DNA of 64,000 nt from Pantoea coffeiphila (GCF_016909495.1 NZ_JAFBFW010000002.1:620001-684000), one strand, 5' to 3'. Counted from the first letter of the stretch, positions 44,341-56,330 are shown. The notes: generated from the sequence alone by a model not told the origin. Translations and numbers: made by a program.

Positions 44341-46023
44341 ATGCACCACACCACACCGCTTATCACCACCATTGTAGGAGGCCTGGTTCTCGCCTTCCTC
44401 CTTGGTATGCTGGCTAATCGCCTGCGCATTTCTCCCCTTGTTGGTTACCTGCTGGCTGGCGTTCTTGCCGGTCCTTTCACCCCAGGCTTTGTTGCTGATA
44501 CCAATCTTGCTCCCGAACTGGCTGAACTTGGCGTGATCCTGCTGATGTTCGGCGTGGGTCTGCATTTCTCTTTAAAAGACCTGATGGCGGTAAAGTCGAT
44601 CGCCATTCCCGGCGCTATCGCACAGATAGCCGTGGCGACACTGCTGGGAATGGGGCTTTCATGGGCGATGGGCTGGTCGATGCTCACCGGATTGGTGTTC
44701 GGGCTGTGCCTTTCCACGGCGAGTACGGTGGTGCTGCTCCGTGCGCTGGAAGAGCGTCAGTTGATTGACAGCCAGCGCGGGCAAATTGCGATTGGCTGGC
44801 TGATTGTTGAAGACCTGGTGATGGTGCTGGCGCTGGTGTTGCTGCCTGCTATTGCCGGTATGTTTGAAGAAGGTAATGCCAGCATCGGCCTTCTGCTGTT
44901 CGATCTGGTGCTGACTATCGGTAAAGTGGTGGCCTTTATGGTGCTGATGATGGTGGTTGGCCGCCGCGTCGTACCGTGGATACTCGCCCGCAGCGCCGCA
45001 ACCGGCTCGCGCGAGCTGTTTACCCTGGCGGTGCTGGCACTGGCGCTCGGTATTGCTTTTGGTGCAGTAGAGTTCTTTGATGTCTCCTTTGCTCTGGGTG
45101 CTTTCTTTGCCGGTATGGTGCTTAACGAGTCTGAACTGAGCCACCGTGCTGCACACGATACGCTGCCGCTGCGCGATGCCTTTGCGGTCCTGTTCTTTGT
45201 CTCGGTCGGCATGCTGTTCGATCCGATGATCCTGATACAGCAGCCGCTGGCGGTGCTGGGCGCGCTGGCAATTATCGTCTTCGGTAAATCCCTGGCCGCA
45301 CTGTTCCTGGTGCGGCTATTTGGCCACTCCAAGCGCACGGCGTTGACCATTTCAGTCAGCCTGGCGCAGATCGGTGAGTTCGCCTTTATCCTGGCCGGTT
45401 TGGGCGTTACCCTGAATCTGCTGCCGGAAACCGGCCGCAATCTGGTCCTGGCCAGCGCCATTCTGTCGATTATGCTGAATCCGATCCTGTTCGCTCTGCT
45501 GGAGCGCTATCTGCAAAAAACCGAAACCATCGAAGAGCAGACCATGGAAGAAGCCATCGAAGAAGAGAAGCAGATCCCGGTGGACCTGTGTAATCACGCG
45601 GTGGTGGTCGGTTTTGGCCGCGTTGGCAGCCTGCTTGGCAGCCGCCTGATGGAAGCGGGTATTCCAATTGTAGTCGTCGAGAACAGCCGCCCGCGCGTTG
45701 AAGCGCTGCGCGAGCAGGGAATTAAAGCCGTATTAGGCAATGCCGCCCGGGGCGATATTATGGACCTGGCGCGGCTCGACTGCGCGCGCTGGATGCTGCT
45801 GACCATCCCTAACGGCTATGAGGCCGGGGAGATCGTTACCGCCGCTCGCGAAAAGCGCCCGAACATTGAGATTATCGCCCGTGCCCATTATGACGACGAA
45901 GTGGATTACATTATGGAGCGCGGTGCCGACCGCGTGGTGATGGGCGAGCGTGAGATTGCCAACAGTATGCTCAATCTTATCCTGCTCAACCCGGTTGAAG
46001 CACCGGCAGAGTGCCCGATCTGA
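44341..46023 (+). CDS. ybaL: CPA2-type cation:proton antiporter YbaL
   Basis: A 560-residue inner-membrane protein. The first 390 residues form the KefB/KefC-like antiporter domain, with GVILLMFGVGLHFSLKDLMA and SFALGAFFAGMVLNESELSH. The cytosolic C-terminus has a TrkA-N nucleotide-binding domain (HAVVVGFGRVGSLLGSRLM). It matches E. coli YbaL; potassium is the presumed ion. It starts 26 bp after the intergenic repeat. Confidence 0.95.
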   Translation: MHHTTPLITTIVGGLVLAFLLGMLANRLRISPLVGYLLAGVLAGPFTPGFVADTNLAPELAELGVILLMFGVGLHFSLKDLMAVKSIAIPGAIAQIAVATLLGMGLSWAMGWSMLTGLVFGLCLSTASTVVLLRALEERQLIDSQRGQIAIGWLIVEDLVMVLALVLLPAIAGMFEEGNASIGLLLFDLVLTIGKVVAFMVLMMVVGRRVVPWILARSAATGSRELFTLAVLALALGIAFGAVEFFDVSFALGAFFAGMVLNESELSHRAAHDTLPLRDAFAVLFFVSVGMLFDPMILIQQPLAVLGALAIIVFGKSLAALFLVRLFGHSKRTALTISVSLAQIGEFAFILAGLGVTLNLLPETGRNLVLASAILSIMLNPILFALLERYLQKTETIEEQTMEEAIEEEKQIPVDLCNHAVVVGFGRVGSLLGSRLMEAGIPIVVVENSRPRVEALREQGIKAVLGNAARGDIMDLARLDCARWMLLTIPNGYEAGEIVTAAREKRPNIEIIARAHYDDEVDYIMERGADRVVMGEREIANSMLNLILLNPVEAPAECPI

Positions 46024-46030
46024 TGTCAGC

Positions 46031-46062
46031 AAAAAGGGACGACTTCGCGTCGTCCCTTTTTT
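46031..46062. terminator. bidirectional terminator between ybaL and gsk
   Basis: AAAAAGGGACGAC/GTCGTCCCTTTTT, a 13-bp stem with a small TTCGC loop and A/T-tracts on both sides. It serves the convergent ybaL and gsk genes. Confidence 0.92.
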
Positions 46063-46117
46063 ATCACACCGGCTTAATGCCAGAGACGGCAGACGGCCTG
46101 CCTGCCCTCTCCTCGTA

Positions 46118-47422
46118 TCATCGTTCCCAGTAAGACTCTTCCAGACTGTCTTCCCGCTCCGGCAGGCCGCGCGACAGGCGCGGTGAATGCTGGTTCAGCA
46201 CCTGATAGCTGACGCGGTTGGCGTATTTGCAGACCTGCGCCAGCGAGGAGTAGGTCAGATAGCTGCGTGCGTGCTTACTGGAGTTGGGGACGTTGCTGCG
46301 GTGGAAATTGTTGGCAGTAATATCGTGCAGCAGCGCCGCCAGCGCGCCGTCACCGGCCCCGTTAGTATTCATAATTTTCTCCGGACCGCCCATATAGGGC
46401 GCGATATGGGAGAAAATCCGCAGTGGTACGGTGCAGTCCTGATGACGCATCGCACGGCTGAATTCGTACTGGTTGAATTCCGGGATCGCACCAGGCAGCA
46501 GCGGATGGCGCGTGGTGCGTTTGCCCTCTTCTTCCGTGAATCCCGCCATATACAGGCCGTTCGGCCCGGCGGTACACAGCACCAGATCCACCCAGTCGAG
46601 GGCGATATTCGATGCCTGTAGCGGGTCGCTTTCACCGGTCAGCTCGAAAGCCTCGTCTTCATTCATCGCCACAATCGATACGTGGTCACGCATAAAGTCG
46701 CGCCAGAACTGCGGATTATCGGCGATCACGTATTTGGTACCCAGCGTCAGCACCACCGGCACGTTATGCTTTTTGGCATAGTGGATAGCCTGCATGGTCG
46801 CTTCCGGCATCGGTTCACCCGGTTTGCAGCGCACCAGATAGGAGGTGAGTACCAGTGCCGATGCGCCGGCAATCACCTCTTCCGGCACGCTTTCAGCGCG
46901 CAGCTGATTCATCATCCCCGGGCTTATGGCGAAGGTACGCTCGCCGTTATCGCCCACCAGCGTAAAACAGCGGCCAATTGCGCCGTCAACGCCCTGCAGG
47001 TAGTTCAGATCGGTACGGCTGGAGGTATGGCACAGGTAGCGGTAGGCATAGCTGCCAATCTGGATGTGGTTGCACATCACCCCCAGCAGCACCGAGCGGT
47101 CGTCGGCCAGCACCGAGTAGTTGTGCAGCGTATTGCCGATGGTGCCACCGGCAAACTGATGGGTAATAAGATTCTCAGCCATCAGCTCTTCATACAGCGC
47201 CTGCGCCACATCATCTTCAATCACCAGCGAATGGCCCACACTGAGGCCATAGCGACGCACAAAGTCATCATCCACTTTGGCTTCAATATCAACAAGGATC
47301 TGGTCGATGCCCACAATCCAGCTATTAGCAGCCTCGTTTTCCGGCTGAGCGACCTGTAACAGCGGATCGCGCGCGCTGACGGGGAAATAGTGTTTGGATT
47401 TACGTTTACCGGGGAATTTCAT
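46118..47422 (-). CDS. gsk: inosine-guanosine kinase
   Basis: A 434-residue PfkB-family kinase that phosphorylates inosine and guanosine for purine salvage, the same length as E. coli Gsk. AGGTIGNTLHNYSVLADDRS forms the substrate pocket and NTNGAGDGALAALLHD carries the catalytic Asp (GAGD). I chose the start at 47422 (MKFPGKRKSKHYFPV), identical to E. coli, over a frame from 47455. It lies downstream of hemH on the same strand. Confidence 0.97.
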   Translation of the reverse strand: MKFPGKRKSKHYFPVSARDPLLQVAQPENEAANSWIVGIDQILVDIEAKVDDDFVRRYGLSVGHSLVIEDDVAQALYEELMAENLITHQFAGGTIGNTLHNYSVLADDRSVLLGVMCNHIQIGSYAYRYLCHTSSRTDLNYLQGVDGAIGRCFTLVGDNGERTFAISPGMMNQLRAESVPEEVIAGASALVLTSYLVRCKPGEPMPEATMQAIHYAKKHNVPVVLTLGTKYVIADNPQFWRDFMRDHVSIVAMNEDEAFELTGESDPLQASNIALDWVDLVLCTAGPNGLYMAGFTEEEGKRTTRHPLLPGAIPEFNQYEFSRAMRHQDCTVPLRIFSHIAPYMGGPEKIMNTNGAGDGALAALLHDITANNFHRSNVPNSSKHARSYLTYSSLAQVCKYANRVSYQVLNQHSPRLSRGLPEREDSLEESYWER

Positions 47423-47515
47423 CTTTGCAGGACCAGAAGGGGAAGCAGGCCGCAATCATAACATATTTGCGCAACGAGGCGATCGGCGGTGAAAAACGAC
47501 CGATCGCTTCGTCAG

Positions 47516-48475
47516 TTAGCGATACTGATTAACCAGTTCCAGCATCATATCGATATGCGCTTCATCGTCGTTCAGCGCCGGAATGTACTCAAACCGGGTG
47601 CCGCCCGCGTGCAGGAAGAATTCGCGGTTCTGCTCGTTGATCTCTTCCAGCGTTTCCAGGCAGTCTGACGCGAAGCCCGGGCTCATCACCTGCACATGCT
47701 TCACGCCCTTGGCGGGCAGGCCCTGCATGGTTTCATCGGTGTACGGCGTCAGCCAGGGTTCACGGCCAAAACGTGACTGGAAGGTCAGCATCGCTTCGCT
47801 GTCGCTCAGCCCCAGTGCGGTTTTTAACGCATCAAAGGTGTCATGGCAGCGTTGCGGATAATCGTCGCCCTCATTGGCAAAGCGCTGCGGAATACCGTGG
47901 AACGAGGCCAGCAGCAGATCCGGTTTGCCGTGCTGCGCAAAAGAGCGCTCGACCGACGCTTTCAGCGCGGCGATATAGGCCGGATGGTCGGCGTAGTCGC
48001 GAATAAAATGCACTGTTGGCAGGCTGCGGTAGCCGGCAAACACGCTGCTGAGACCGTCCCACACCGATGCGACGGTTGAGCAGGAAAACTGCGGATAGAG
48101 CGGCAGGACGATGAGCTTATTCACGCCCTGAGCCATCAGATCATCCACGGCGCTTTTCAGGCTGGGATTGCCGTAGCTCATGCCCAGCGCAACCGGTATA
48201 TCCAGTTTCGCCGCCAGCGCATCGCGCTGACGCTTGCTGAACACCAGCAGCGGCGAACCTTCATCGGTCCAGACGGAAGCATACAGCTTGGCTACGCGCG
48301 GTGAACGAATCGGCAGAATACCAATATTCAGAATCGGCCACCACAGCCAGCGCGGCGTGTCGACCACGCGTTTATCACTGAGAAACTGCTTTAGATAGCG
48401 TTTTACTGCGGAGGTGGTCGGAGCATCTGGTGTGCCTAAATTGACCAGCAGTACGCCTGGCTTATCTTGCCTCAT
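47516..48475 (-). CDS. hemH: ferrochelatase
   Basis: A 319-residue enzyme that inserts iron into protoporphyrin IX as the last step of heme synthesis. The active His is in [19 protein letters not shown] and the conserved Glu region is [14 protein letters not shown]. The start at 48475 ([20 protein letters not shown]) matches E. coli; the frame from 48496 is not supported. It follows adk on the same strand. E. coli has aes between hemH and gsk; here it is missing. Confidence 0.97.
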   Translation of the reverse strand: MRQDKPGVLLVNLGTPDAPTTSAVKRYLKQFLSDKRVVDTPRWLWWPILNIGILPIRSPRVAKLYASVWTDEGSPLLVFSKRQRDALAAKLDIPVALGMSYGNPSLKSAVDDLMAQGVNKLIVLPLYPQFSCSTVASVWDGLSSVFAGYRSLPTVHFIRDYADHPAYIAALKASVERSFAQHGKPDLLLASFHGIPQRFANEGDDYPQRCHDTFDALKTALGLSDSEAMLTFQSRFGREPWLTPYTDETMQGLPAKGVKHVQVMSPGFASDCLETLEEINEQNREFFLHAGGTRFEYIPALNDDEAHIDMMLELVNQYR

Positions 48476-48557
48476 TGTTATTCCTTTTGATGGCATCAGC
48501 GGAGATGAAAACGAGACTCATTCTAACGGAAAATTGCGGGGGAAAAACCAATTGCTG

Positions 48558-48586
48558 TAAAAGGGACCGGATTTAACCGGCCCCCT
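48558..48586 (-). terminator. adk terminator
   Basis: On the minus strand GGGGCCGG-TTAAAT-CCGGTCCC is followed by TTTT, just after the adk stop. Confidence 0.75.
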
Positions 48587-48592
48587 TCAAAC

Positions 48593-49261
<669 letters not shown>

Positions 49262-49331
49262 TTATATGTGTACTTTATCCAAGTGTATGAACATAACATT
49301 AATGGGCCGCTCACCACAAGGAAGCGCGCGG

Positions 49332-50234
49332 CTATCCTGCATCCGCGTAGCGTTGCACATCCACTCGGCGACGGGCATAAACCGTTTGTGAAATCACCGC
49401 CAGAATAATAATCGCCCCACCAATAACTGCATGAATAGTAGGGATTTCATCCAGGAACAGATACATCCATAGCGGAGCCAGCGCCGTCTCAAGCAGCAAA
49501 AACAGCCCGGCATTGGCCGGAGAAACAAAACGCGTCGATAATGTGATCAATCCCATCGCCAGCGGCATAATCAGCGCGCCTTCTGCGATCGACCAGCCAT
49601 ACTGCGCCGGCGTCAGCATTTTCAGACTTTCGAGGAGATCGCTGCCGGACCACAGCACAATCACCACCGAAGCCAGGATTGCCCCCAGCGAAGGCAGACC
49701 GGCCGTCCCACCGCTGACGCGGGAAGTGAAGATAAAAGCCAGAGCCATGGAGAACGCCGTACCCAATGCATAGAGGTTGGCAATACCGCTGTGGCCCACG
49801 TCGCGACCGGACATAACCACCGCTACGCCGAGTATCCCCGCCAGCGATGCCATCAGTACGCTGCGGTCAATGTTCATCTTAAAGAACAGCCGCGAAATCA
49901 GCGCCGAAATAAACGGCGTTGAGGAGATAATCACCAGCACGGTCGCCACACTACCGCGATTCAGCGCATTGACGAAGCAGGCCGAGGAAATGCAGAAAAA
50001 CAGCGTCGACAGCGCATTTTCCTGGGTCAGCCAGGGTGTGCCTAACGTTGAACGACTTTTCCGCCACAGCAGCCATACGAGCAGGCACATGCCCCACATA
50101 AAGATGCCGCGCAGCACCACGATCAGCCACGAATTTTCAATTCCCATCATGCGGATAAACACCGAATCGGTGCTGAGAATAATGCCACCCATAATACCAA
50201 TCAGATTGCCATTCACCGGCAGTGCGTTTTTCAT
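49332..50234 (-). CDS. EamA/DMT-family exporter of an unknown operon
   Basis: A 300-residue inner-membrane protein with about ten hydrophobic helices in two EamA repeats ([19 protein letters not shown] and [20 protein letters not shown] begin them). DMT proteins mostly export amino acids and small metabolites. The start at 50234 overlaps the stop of the PLP-fold gene (ATGA). It is the fourth and last gene of the PP-loop/NUDIX/PLP operon, so it probably exports the product. Substrate unknown. Confidence 0.85.
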   Translation of the reverse strand: MKNALPVNGNLIGIMGGIILSTDSVFIRMMGIENSWLIVVLRGIFMWGMCLLVWLLWRKSRSTLGTPWLTQENALSTLFFCISSACFVNALNRGSVATVLVIISSTPFISALISRLFFKMNIDRSVLMASLAGILGVAVVMSGRDVGHSGIANLYALGTAFSMALAFIFTSRVSGGTAGLPSLGAILASVVIVLWSGSDLLESLKMLTPAQYGWSIAEGALIMPLAMGLITLSTRFVSPANAGLFLLLETALAPLWMYLFLDEIPTIHAVIGGAIIILAVISQTVYARRRVDVQRYADAG

Positions 50235-51106
50235 TTCCCCTCCCACAGGGCCTGTAGCTGTTGTTGTATTTCTGCCGTTGTATCAATTCGCTGACTTCCG
50301 TCTCCACGAGCCCAGGAGGAAAGCCGCAGCGTACCGGTTTGTTCGAAATAGCTCGCCCCGGCCGCCTTCACCTTTTTCTTCAATGTTTCACTGAGCGGGG
50401 GAACGTTAAAGCAGCCGAATGGGCCACCCGCGTTACCAAGCGAATCAAAATCCATTCCGCCCACGTCTTTCAGGCTGATAGCTCCCACACTGGACATATT
50501 GAACGGCTGCCAGTCGGGACTACGGAGATTGTTCAGCGCTTCAATCAGCGGCTTATCAGAGGCGGTAGACTCCTCAAACAGCAGCAGTTCGCTGCGCATC
50601 AGGGTACTGAAGTCTTCCGGGCGCAGGGCGATAATCGCCAGCCCGATAGTCAGTGAGGCATGTTTATGCAGCGGCGCAACAAAAACGGAACTGTCAGCAA
50701 TCAGTTCGCCATGACGGCAGGTGGCGAAACTGTGGGAAGCATCAACAACCCCTTTGCCCTTCGTTCCTTTCAGACTGTTGACTTCAGCAGTGTAGGGATT
50801 GACGTGAGTAATAATCGGCACGGTTCCCGGCCCGGTACAGTGCGTATTAGGAAAGTTAAACAGCTCGCTGACCGGTTGATAGTGGGCATGCCTGGCAAGG
50901 CACAGCGTCGTTTCCTGTTTATGAAGCAGGTGGGAAAGAATGACCAATCCAACCCGCACCGACTGGACCAGGAACAGCTCATACTTTTCCAGGCGGTAAA
51001 CACGGGTCAGTTCTTCACGGAGTTCATCTCTCAGCATACGCGCTCGCTTATAAAACTGGTCGCCGTGGACCTGCTGTAACTGAAGGGAAAGTGAGGAGGT
51101 ATCCAT
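50231..51106 (-). CDS. short PLP-fold (aminotransferase class V-like) enzyme
   Basis: A 291-residue protein that looks like fold-type I PLP enzymes of the class V group. [16 protein letters not shown] and GVVDASHSF (D122) match the cofactor-Asp region. [16 protein letters not shown] places K148 as the likely Schiff-base lysine. The end, [12 protein letters not shown], resembles the C-terminal RIS-type strand. It is about 80-100 residues shorter than usual class V aminotransferases, with a reduced N-terminal part. The ATG at 51106 overlaps the NUDIX stop (TGATG). It could be a lyase, epimerase or aminotransferase acting on the product of the PP-loop enzyme. Family assignment is my inference. 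Confidence 0.65.
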   Translation of the reverse strand: MDTSSLSLQLQQVHGDQFYKRARMLRDELREELTRVYRLEKYELFLVQSVRVGLVILSHLLHKQETTLCLARHAHYQPVSELFNFPNTHCTGPGTVPIITHVNPYTAEVNSLKGTKGKGVVDASHSFATCRHGELIADSSVFVAPLHKHASLTIGLAIIALRPEDFSTLMRSELLLFEESTASDKPLIEALNNLRSPDWQPFNMSSVGAISLKDVGGMDFDSLGNAGGPFGCFNVPPLSETLKKKVKAAGASYFEQTGTLRLSSWARGDGSQRIDTTAEIQQQLQALWEGK

Positions 51107-51504
51107 CAATTTATTAACTCTTGCTGGAAAAGAAGCGGCATCACGTTATCGCGGAATATCGACCCCACGGCGATCTCGCAGGGAGGCAGGCGATAGTTCA
51201 CCCAGGCAATTTCTTCTATCTCAGACCCCGCACGCGGCTGGCCGCTGATTTCCACGTGATAGACATGATTTTCAATCGCCGTTTGTTCAAATTCGGCCAG
51301 GCCGTGGAACAGGCCAAATGGACGAAAGGTTTTGACCTGTACACCCAGCTCTTCCTGAAGCTCGCGCTTCAGGCAGCTGAGATGATCTTCACCGGCAAGC
51401 GGCTTACCACCCGGGGAAATAAAGATCTCGGTACCGCGTTTACGCGTCAGCAAAAGTGAGCGCTGGTTGATGATGATGGCTGCGCATTTAACGATAACTT
51501 TCAT
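51106..51504 (-). CDS. NUDIX hydrolase
   Basis: A 132-residue NUDIX protein. The complete Nudix box (G-x5-E-x7-R-E-U-x-E-E-x-G-U) spans residues 33-55, with catalytic R47, E48, E51 and E52. It hydrolyses a nucleoside diphosphate linked to another group. In an operon with an ATP-consuming PP-loop enzyme it may cleave an adenylylated or pyrophosphate intermediate, or clean up side products. GGAG lies six bases before the ATG. Confidence 0.85.
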   Translation of the reverse strand: MKVIVKCAAIIINQRSLLLTRKRGTEIFISPGGKPLAGEDHLSCLKRELQEELGVQVKTFRPFGLFHGLAEFEQTAIENHVYHVEISGQPRAGSEIEEIAWVNYRLPPCEIAVGSIFRDNVMPLLFQQELIN

Positions 51505-51557
51505 AGCAAACTCCGCGTGGCGTAACCCGATGGTTACGCCACGATTAGCGGTTTGAG

Positions 51558-52355
<798 letters not shown>

Positions 52356-52381
52356 TTATCAGGCAATTGGGCTGCTGATAA
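52356..52381. promoter_or_regulatory. LysR-type operator dyad
   Basis: TTATCAG-N12-CTGATAA is a perfect 7-bp inverted repeat between the divergent PP-loop operon and the LysR gene. Its centre is about 65 bp upstream of the predicted transcript start, the standard recognition-site position for LysR activators. Confidence 0.6.
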
Positions 52382-52467
52382 CTCCGGGGTCAGAGTAGGT
52401 AAAATCGGCTGGACTTTAAAATGATATAAACAGACACTGGATGTGAGATTTTCTAACGGATAGGGCT

Positions 52468-53343
52468 ATGTCCGGACTTCCTTCGCTGCGCGCTCTGCGC
52501 TATTTTCATCAGGCTGCACTGCATCAAAGCTTTAGCCTTGCTGCACAATCACTGCACGTAACTCATAGTGCGGTCAGCCATCAAATCAAACTGCTGGAAG
52601 AGTGGTTAGATAAACCGTTGTTTCTGCGGGTAGGTGGCCGGGTTCAGCTGACCTCGGACGGCGAGCGGCTGAAGGTTTGCTGTATACAAACCTTTGGCGA
52701 AATTGAAGCGACCTGCGAAAAGATCCGCGCGCGTAACCTGCACAGCCTGACCATTTCCTGCGCCCCCAGCTTTCTTGCCCAGTGGCTGATCCCGCGGATC
52801 AGCCGTTTTACCAGCCGCCACGCGGAGATCGCCCTGACTTTTCAAACTCATGTCGACATTGAGCGCGTACGTAACGAGTATTGCGATGTGCTGATCGTCA
52901 GTCATGAACAGTCTGTCGGAGAGGATATCGCGGCCACGCTGATCACCGTCGATTATATTGGTCCGGTCTGTTCGCCAGAGTTCGCTAATCGCTTTACCTA
53001 TGAAACCGATTTCGCCACCCTTCCGCTGCTGCATGCCGATACCAAGCTGCACGCCTGGGCTGAATGGGCAAAAAAAACCGGAGCTCGGGGCGATTTCTGG
53101 GCCGGACGCCACTTCGATAATCTGACGCTGGCTATTCAGGCGGCGCGCAGCGGCATGGGCATTATTATGACACCGCAGATTTTGGTGAAAAAAGAGATCC
53201 AGGAGGGCTCACTGATCGCTCCCCTGGGCTTCGCCGAAGTGGATCGCGCAACGTGGATGATGGTGAAAGAAACCCGGCGTGAAGAACAGGAGATTGCCCT
53301 GTTCCGTCGCTGGCTGCTGGAAGAGGCATCGGGGGGCGGTTGA
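52468..53343 (+). CDS. LysR-type regulator of the PP-loop operon (GcvA-like)
   Basis: A 291-residue LysR regulator of the GcvA/AmpR-like branch. The helix-turn-helix spans SLRALRYFHQAALHQSFSLA and HVTHSAVSHQIKLLEEW. The effector domain continues from SLTISCAPSFLAQWLIPRIS. It is divergent from the PP-loop operon with 205 bp between the starts, which contain a clear dyad. It very likely activates that operon in response to a pathway metabolite. The ligand is unknown. Confidence 0.87.
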   Translation: MSGLPSLRALRYFHQAALHQSFSLAAQSLHVTHSAVSHQIKLLEEWLDKPLFLRVGGRVQLTSDGERLKVCCIQTFGEIEATCEKIRARNLHSLTISCAPSFLAQWLIPRISRFTSRHAEIALTFQTHVDIERVRNEYCDVLIVSHEQSVGEDIAATLITVDYIGPVCSPEFANRFTYETDFATLPLLHADTKLHAWAEWAKKTGARGDFWAGRHFDNLTLAIQAARSGMGIIMTPQILVKKEIQEGSLIAPLGFAEVDRATWMMVKETRREEQEIALFRRWLLEEASGGG

Positions 53344-53371
53344 ACGCCCCACAGTGTCGGTCTGGTTTGGG

Positions 53372-54568
53372 TTAGATCGCCGCCTCCGCATTTTGGATCC
53401 GCCGGTGGAGCGGCACCGCCAACAACAGTGCCAGAAAAAGCAGCAGCGCCCACAACAGAAAGAAATGACCAAAGCCTGCTGCCCCCGCCAGCGCCCCGGC
53501 CACCCCGGAGCCGACGATCCCGGCAATAAACGCCATGCACTCAAACAGGCTGTAGTCCGTGCCTGGCTGGTCGCCTCCAGCCCAGCGCATGGCCTGCACC
53601 GTTAGCGTGACAAAAAACGCGCTGAACAGCACGTTACCGACGATCGCCAGCACGGCAGTAATGGCAAACGCGTGCTCGCCATAGCTCACCACGGTGCCCA
53701 GCAGCGCGCCGTCTGCCACCATCAGCAGCAAAATGATGCACATCGTCCGGCGCAGGCCCCACAACGACAGCAGCAGGCCGATCAGCAAGGCCCCCAGTGC
53801 ACCGGCCACCGAGGCCACAATGCCCATAATCGCCCCGACAGCCGTGATGCTGAAACCGTAGTCAATCATAAACGGCCGCAACATGTTATTCCCGATGCTG
53901 CACGACAGTGCCAGCATCAGCACCCATCCCAGCCGGCGCCACGCCATCGGATGGCGGAAAAAGTGGCGAATGCGGGGTGTAGACGGCAGGTGTTTTTTCT
54001 GTTGCGGGGACGGCAACAGACAGACCAGCAAAAAACCGCCACTGAAAAGCAGCATAATCAGGAAAAACATCCGTTCCCAGCCGAGCAGCGGATAGAAAAT
54101 CAGCAGCAATCCGCCGCCGGTAGCCTCACCGAGAAAGTATCCGCTCATCTGCAGACTCTTAGCCCGCGGCAGCTGGTGATTTGCCAGCCGCTCAATCAGC
54201 AAGGCATTAAACGACAGCGTCAACGTGGCAACCGAGGTTGAAATCAGCAACAGCGCCATGGCCAAACCGACCAGGTGGCCAGCACACTGACTGGCCAGCA
54301 ACAGCCCAGCCAGCACGCCCATCATCCCGCGCTGCATCCAGCGCCGACGCCGATCGTACTTTTCGCAGGGTTTATCCAGCTTAGGGGCCCACAAAAACAC
54401 CAGCCCCATGGGTAGAAACGGCAACGCCAGCAGCCCGATCGCTTCCAACGACCATCCCTGCTGGCGTCCAATCACCGGCAGGCCGCTGGCGGTGAAACCG
54501 ATGCAGATGCCATACAACGCACCAAGCAGGAAAATAGCGCCCCACATGGAAATATTATGCTTTTTCAT
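53372..54568 (-). CDS. MFS transporter of siderophore locus (YbtX/RhtX-like)
   Basis: A 398-residue inner-membrane carrier with about 12 helices and short termini. It is the last gene of the TonB receptor-ABC-ABC-MFS operon, with its start overlapping the preceding ABC stop by 14 bp. Yersiniabactin loci carry an MFS gene (ybtX) in comparable context, and RhtX/FptX proteins import ferric siderophores. Import or recycling of a ferric siderophore is therefore the likely role; sequence similarity alone is not decisive. Confidence 0.8.
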   Translation of the reverse strand: MKKHNISMWGAIFLLGALYGICIGFTASGLPVIGRQQGWSLEAIGLLALPFLPMGLVFLWAPKLDKPCEKYDRRRRWMQRGMMGVLAGLLLASQCAGHLVGLAMALLLISTSVATLTLSFNALLIERLANHQLPRAKSLQMSGYFLGEATGGGLLLIFYPLLGWERMFFLIMLLFSGGFLLVCLLPSPQQKKHLPSTPRIRHFFRHPMAWRRLGWVLMLALSCSIGNNMLRPFMIDYGFSITAVGAIMGIVASVAGALGALLIGLLLSLWGLRRTMCIILLLMVADGALLGTVVSYGEHAFAITAVLAIVGNVLFSAFFVTLTVQAMRWAGGDQPGTDYSLFECMAFIAGIVGSGVAGALAGAAGFGHFFLLWALLLFLALLLAVPLHRRIQNAEAAI

Positions 54569-56330
54569 TGTTATAACCTGTAGATAAGGGAGGCTGCCAA
54601 CGTGCAGCCTGCTGCTGGCAGGCCCACAGGCGTTGATATAATGAACATTCCGCCAGCAACTGACTGTGCGTGCCCTGGGCCACCAGCCTGCCCTGATCCA
54701 TCACCAGGATGCGATCGGCCCTGATGACAGTGTGCAACCGGTGCGCCACCATCAGTACCGTTTTGCCTTTACCCAGCTGCGCCAGTGCCTGATGAATGGC
54801 GGATTCGTTTTCGGCATCCAGCGCCGCGGTGATCTCATCCAGCAGCACCAGGGGCGCATCCTTCAGCATCGCGCGCGCAATCGACAGGCGTTGCAACTCG
54901 CCGCCGGACAGGCTGCCCTGTGCATTTTCCAGTCGGGTTGCGTAACCCTCCGGCAACGCGCGGATAAATCCGTCGGCGCGAGCCGCCACCGCCGCGGCAA
55001 TCACCTCCTCATCCGTCGCACCGGGGCGGCCCATACGGATGCTGTTGATGATACTGTCCTGCAGCCATACCGGCTGCTGGCTGACCAGCGCCACCAGGGC
55101 AAACAGCTGGTGCAGTGACATCTGCCGCAAATCAACCCCGCCGATACAAATAGCGCCGCTATCGACATCCCACGCACGTACCAGCAGATTCAACAATGTG
55201 CTTTTCCCCGCGCCGCTGGGGCCGACAATCGCCACGGTTTCACCGCCGGGAATGCACAGCTCAATCTCCTGCAGCAGCGGTCTGTCGCGATGAAATGCAA
55301 AGCTGACGCCCTGAAAGTGAATCGCGTTACCCACCGGGCGCTGCGGCCGGTCAGGTTCACTGAGCGGCTGGCTGTTCAGCAACGGCTGCAGCTTTTGCTG
55401 TGCCTGTTGCGCCATACTGAAAAACACCGCATTCGCCAGCAGCAGATCCAGCGGGCCAGCCAGCATCATCGCCACTATCAGCACCAGAATCAGTTGGCGT
55501 TCTGCCAGCTCGCCGCCGAGCCAGAGCGCAAAGGCCGCCGCCATCACCGCGACCAGCGACAGTTCCAGCCAGAGCCGCCCGGCACCCAGCCACGGGATCA
55601 CCCGGCTGACGGTGCGGTCGGCAAAACCGCGCAGTTCAGTGACAGCCGCGTTATAGCGCTGACTAAAGCTCTGCGCTGCATTAAACACCCGCAGCACCGC
55701 CATCCCCTGAACAAATTCGCCGATCGTCTCACTGTGGCTATCCAGCCTGTTCCGCCGCTGATGATGCACCTCCCCCACGTAGCGCCCGGCCAGCCGCAGC
55801 AGCGGCAACATGGCCACGGCCAGCATCAGGGCCAGCAGACCCAGACGATAATCGAGAACCGCGAGCAGCAGCAGTAACAGGCAGGCATTAACCAGGTAGC
55901 CATAGAGAATCGCTGCGTGCCAGGCGAGAAAATTCTCCAGCAGCCCAACCTCCTCCGTCAGCACCGCGGCCGTTGCACCCGGCCGGAACTGCCGGAGCGC
56001 CCCTAACGGCAAGGTGCAAAGCCGGTCCAGTACCGCATTGCGCAGCGCCTTACCGGCCTGATAACCGCTGCGGAAACCCAGCTCCTGAATCTGCAGCGTT
56101 AATGGAATACGTATCAGCAGGATCAGTAGCGGCAGCGCGCCGTAGAACAGCATCTCCGGCAGGCTTAACGCCCGTTGCAAGAGTATCGCCGCCACCCAAC
56201 CAACCAGCGTCGCCGGTAGCACCTGCAGGAACGTATCCAGCGCCAGCAGCAGGTAGGCCCGCTGGAAATCACGCCGCTCGCGGGCGCTCAGACCGCTGAG
56301 GCAAGTACGAATCAGTTCACCGATAGCCAT
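54555..56330 (-). CDS. ABC permease-ATPase, siderophore import type (YbtQ-like)
   Basis: A 591-residue fused ABC protein: an N-terminal six-helix exporter-type membrane domain (about 1-320), then an ATPase with Walker A GPSGAGKST, signature LSGGELQRLSIARA and Walker B LVLLDEITAALD. The Walker B Glu is kept. Tandem proteins of this form behind a TonB receptor match YbtP/YbtQ, which import ferric yersiniabactin despite their exporter fold. I chose the start at 56330 (MAIGELIRTCLSG) with AAGGGG upstream, overlapping the previous stop by 14 bp; the frame from 56414 lies inside the previous gene. Confidence 0.87.
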   Translation of the reverse strand: MAIGELIRTCLSGLSARERRDFQRAYLLLALDTFLQVLPATLVGWVAAILLQRALSLPEMLFYGALPLLILLIRIPLTLQIQELGFRSGYQAGKALRNAVLDRLCTLPLGALRQFRPGATAAVLTEEVGLLENFLAWHAAILYGYLVNACLLLLLLAVLDYRLGLLALMLAVAMLPLLRLAGRYVGEVHHQRRNRLDSHSETIGEFVQGMAVLRVFNAAQSFSQRYNAAVTELRGFADRTVSRVIPWLGAGRLWLELSLVAVMAAAFALWLGGELAERQLILVLIVAMMLAGPLDLLLANAVFFSMAQQAQQKLQPLLNSQPLSEPDRPQRPVGNAIHFQGVSFAFHRDRPLLQEIELCIPGGETVAIVGPSGAGKSTLLNLLVRAWDVDSGAICIGGVDLRQMSLHQLFALVALVSQQPVWLQDSIINSIRMGRPGATDEEVIAAAVAARADGFIRALPEGYATRLENAQGSLSGGELQRLSIARAMLKDAPLVLLDEITAALDAENESAIHQALAQLGKGKTVLMVAHRLHTVIRADRILVMDQGRLVAQGTHSQLLAECSLYQRLWACQQQAARWQPPLSTGYNNEKA

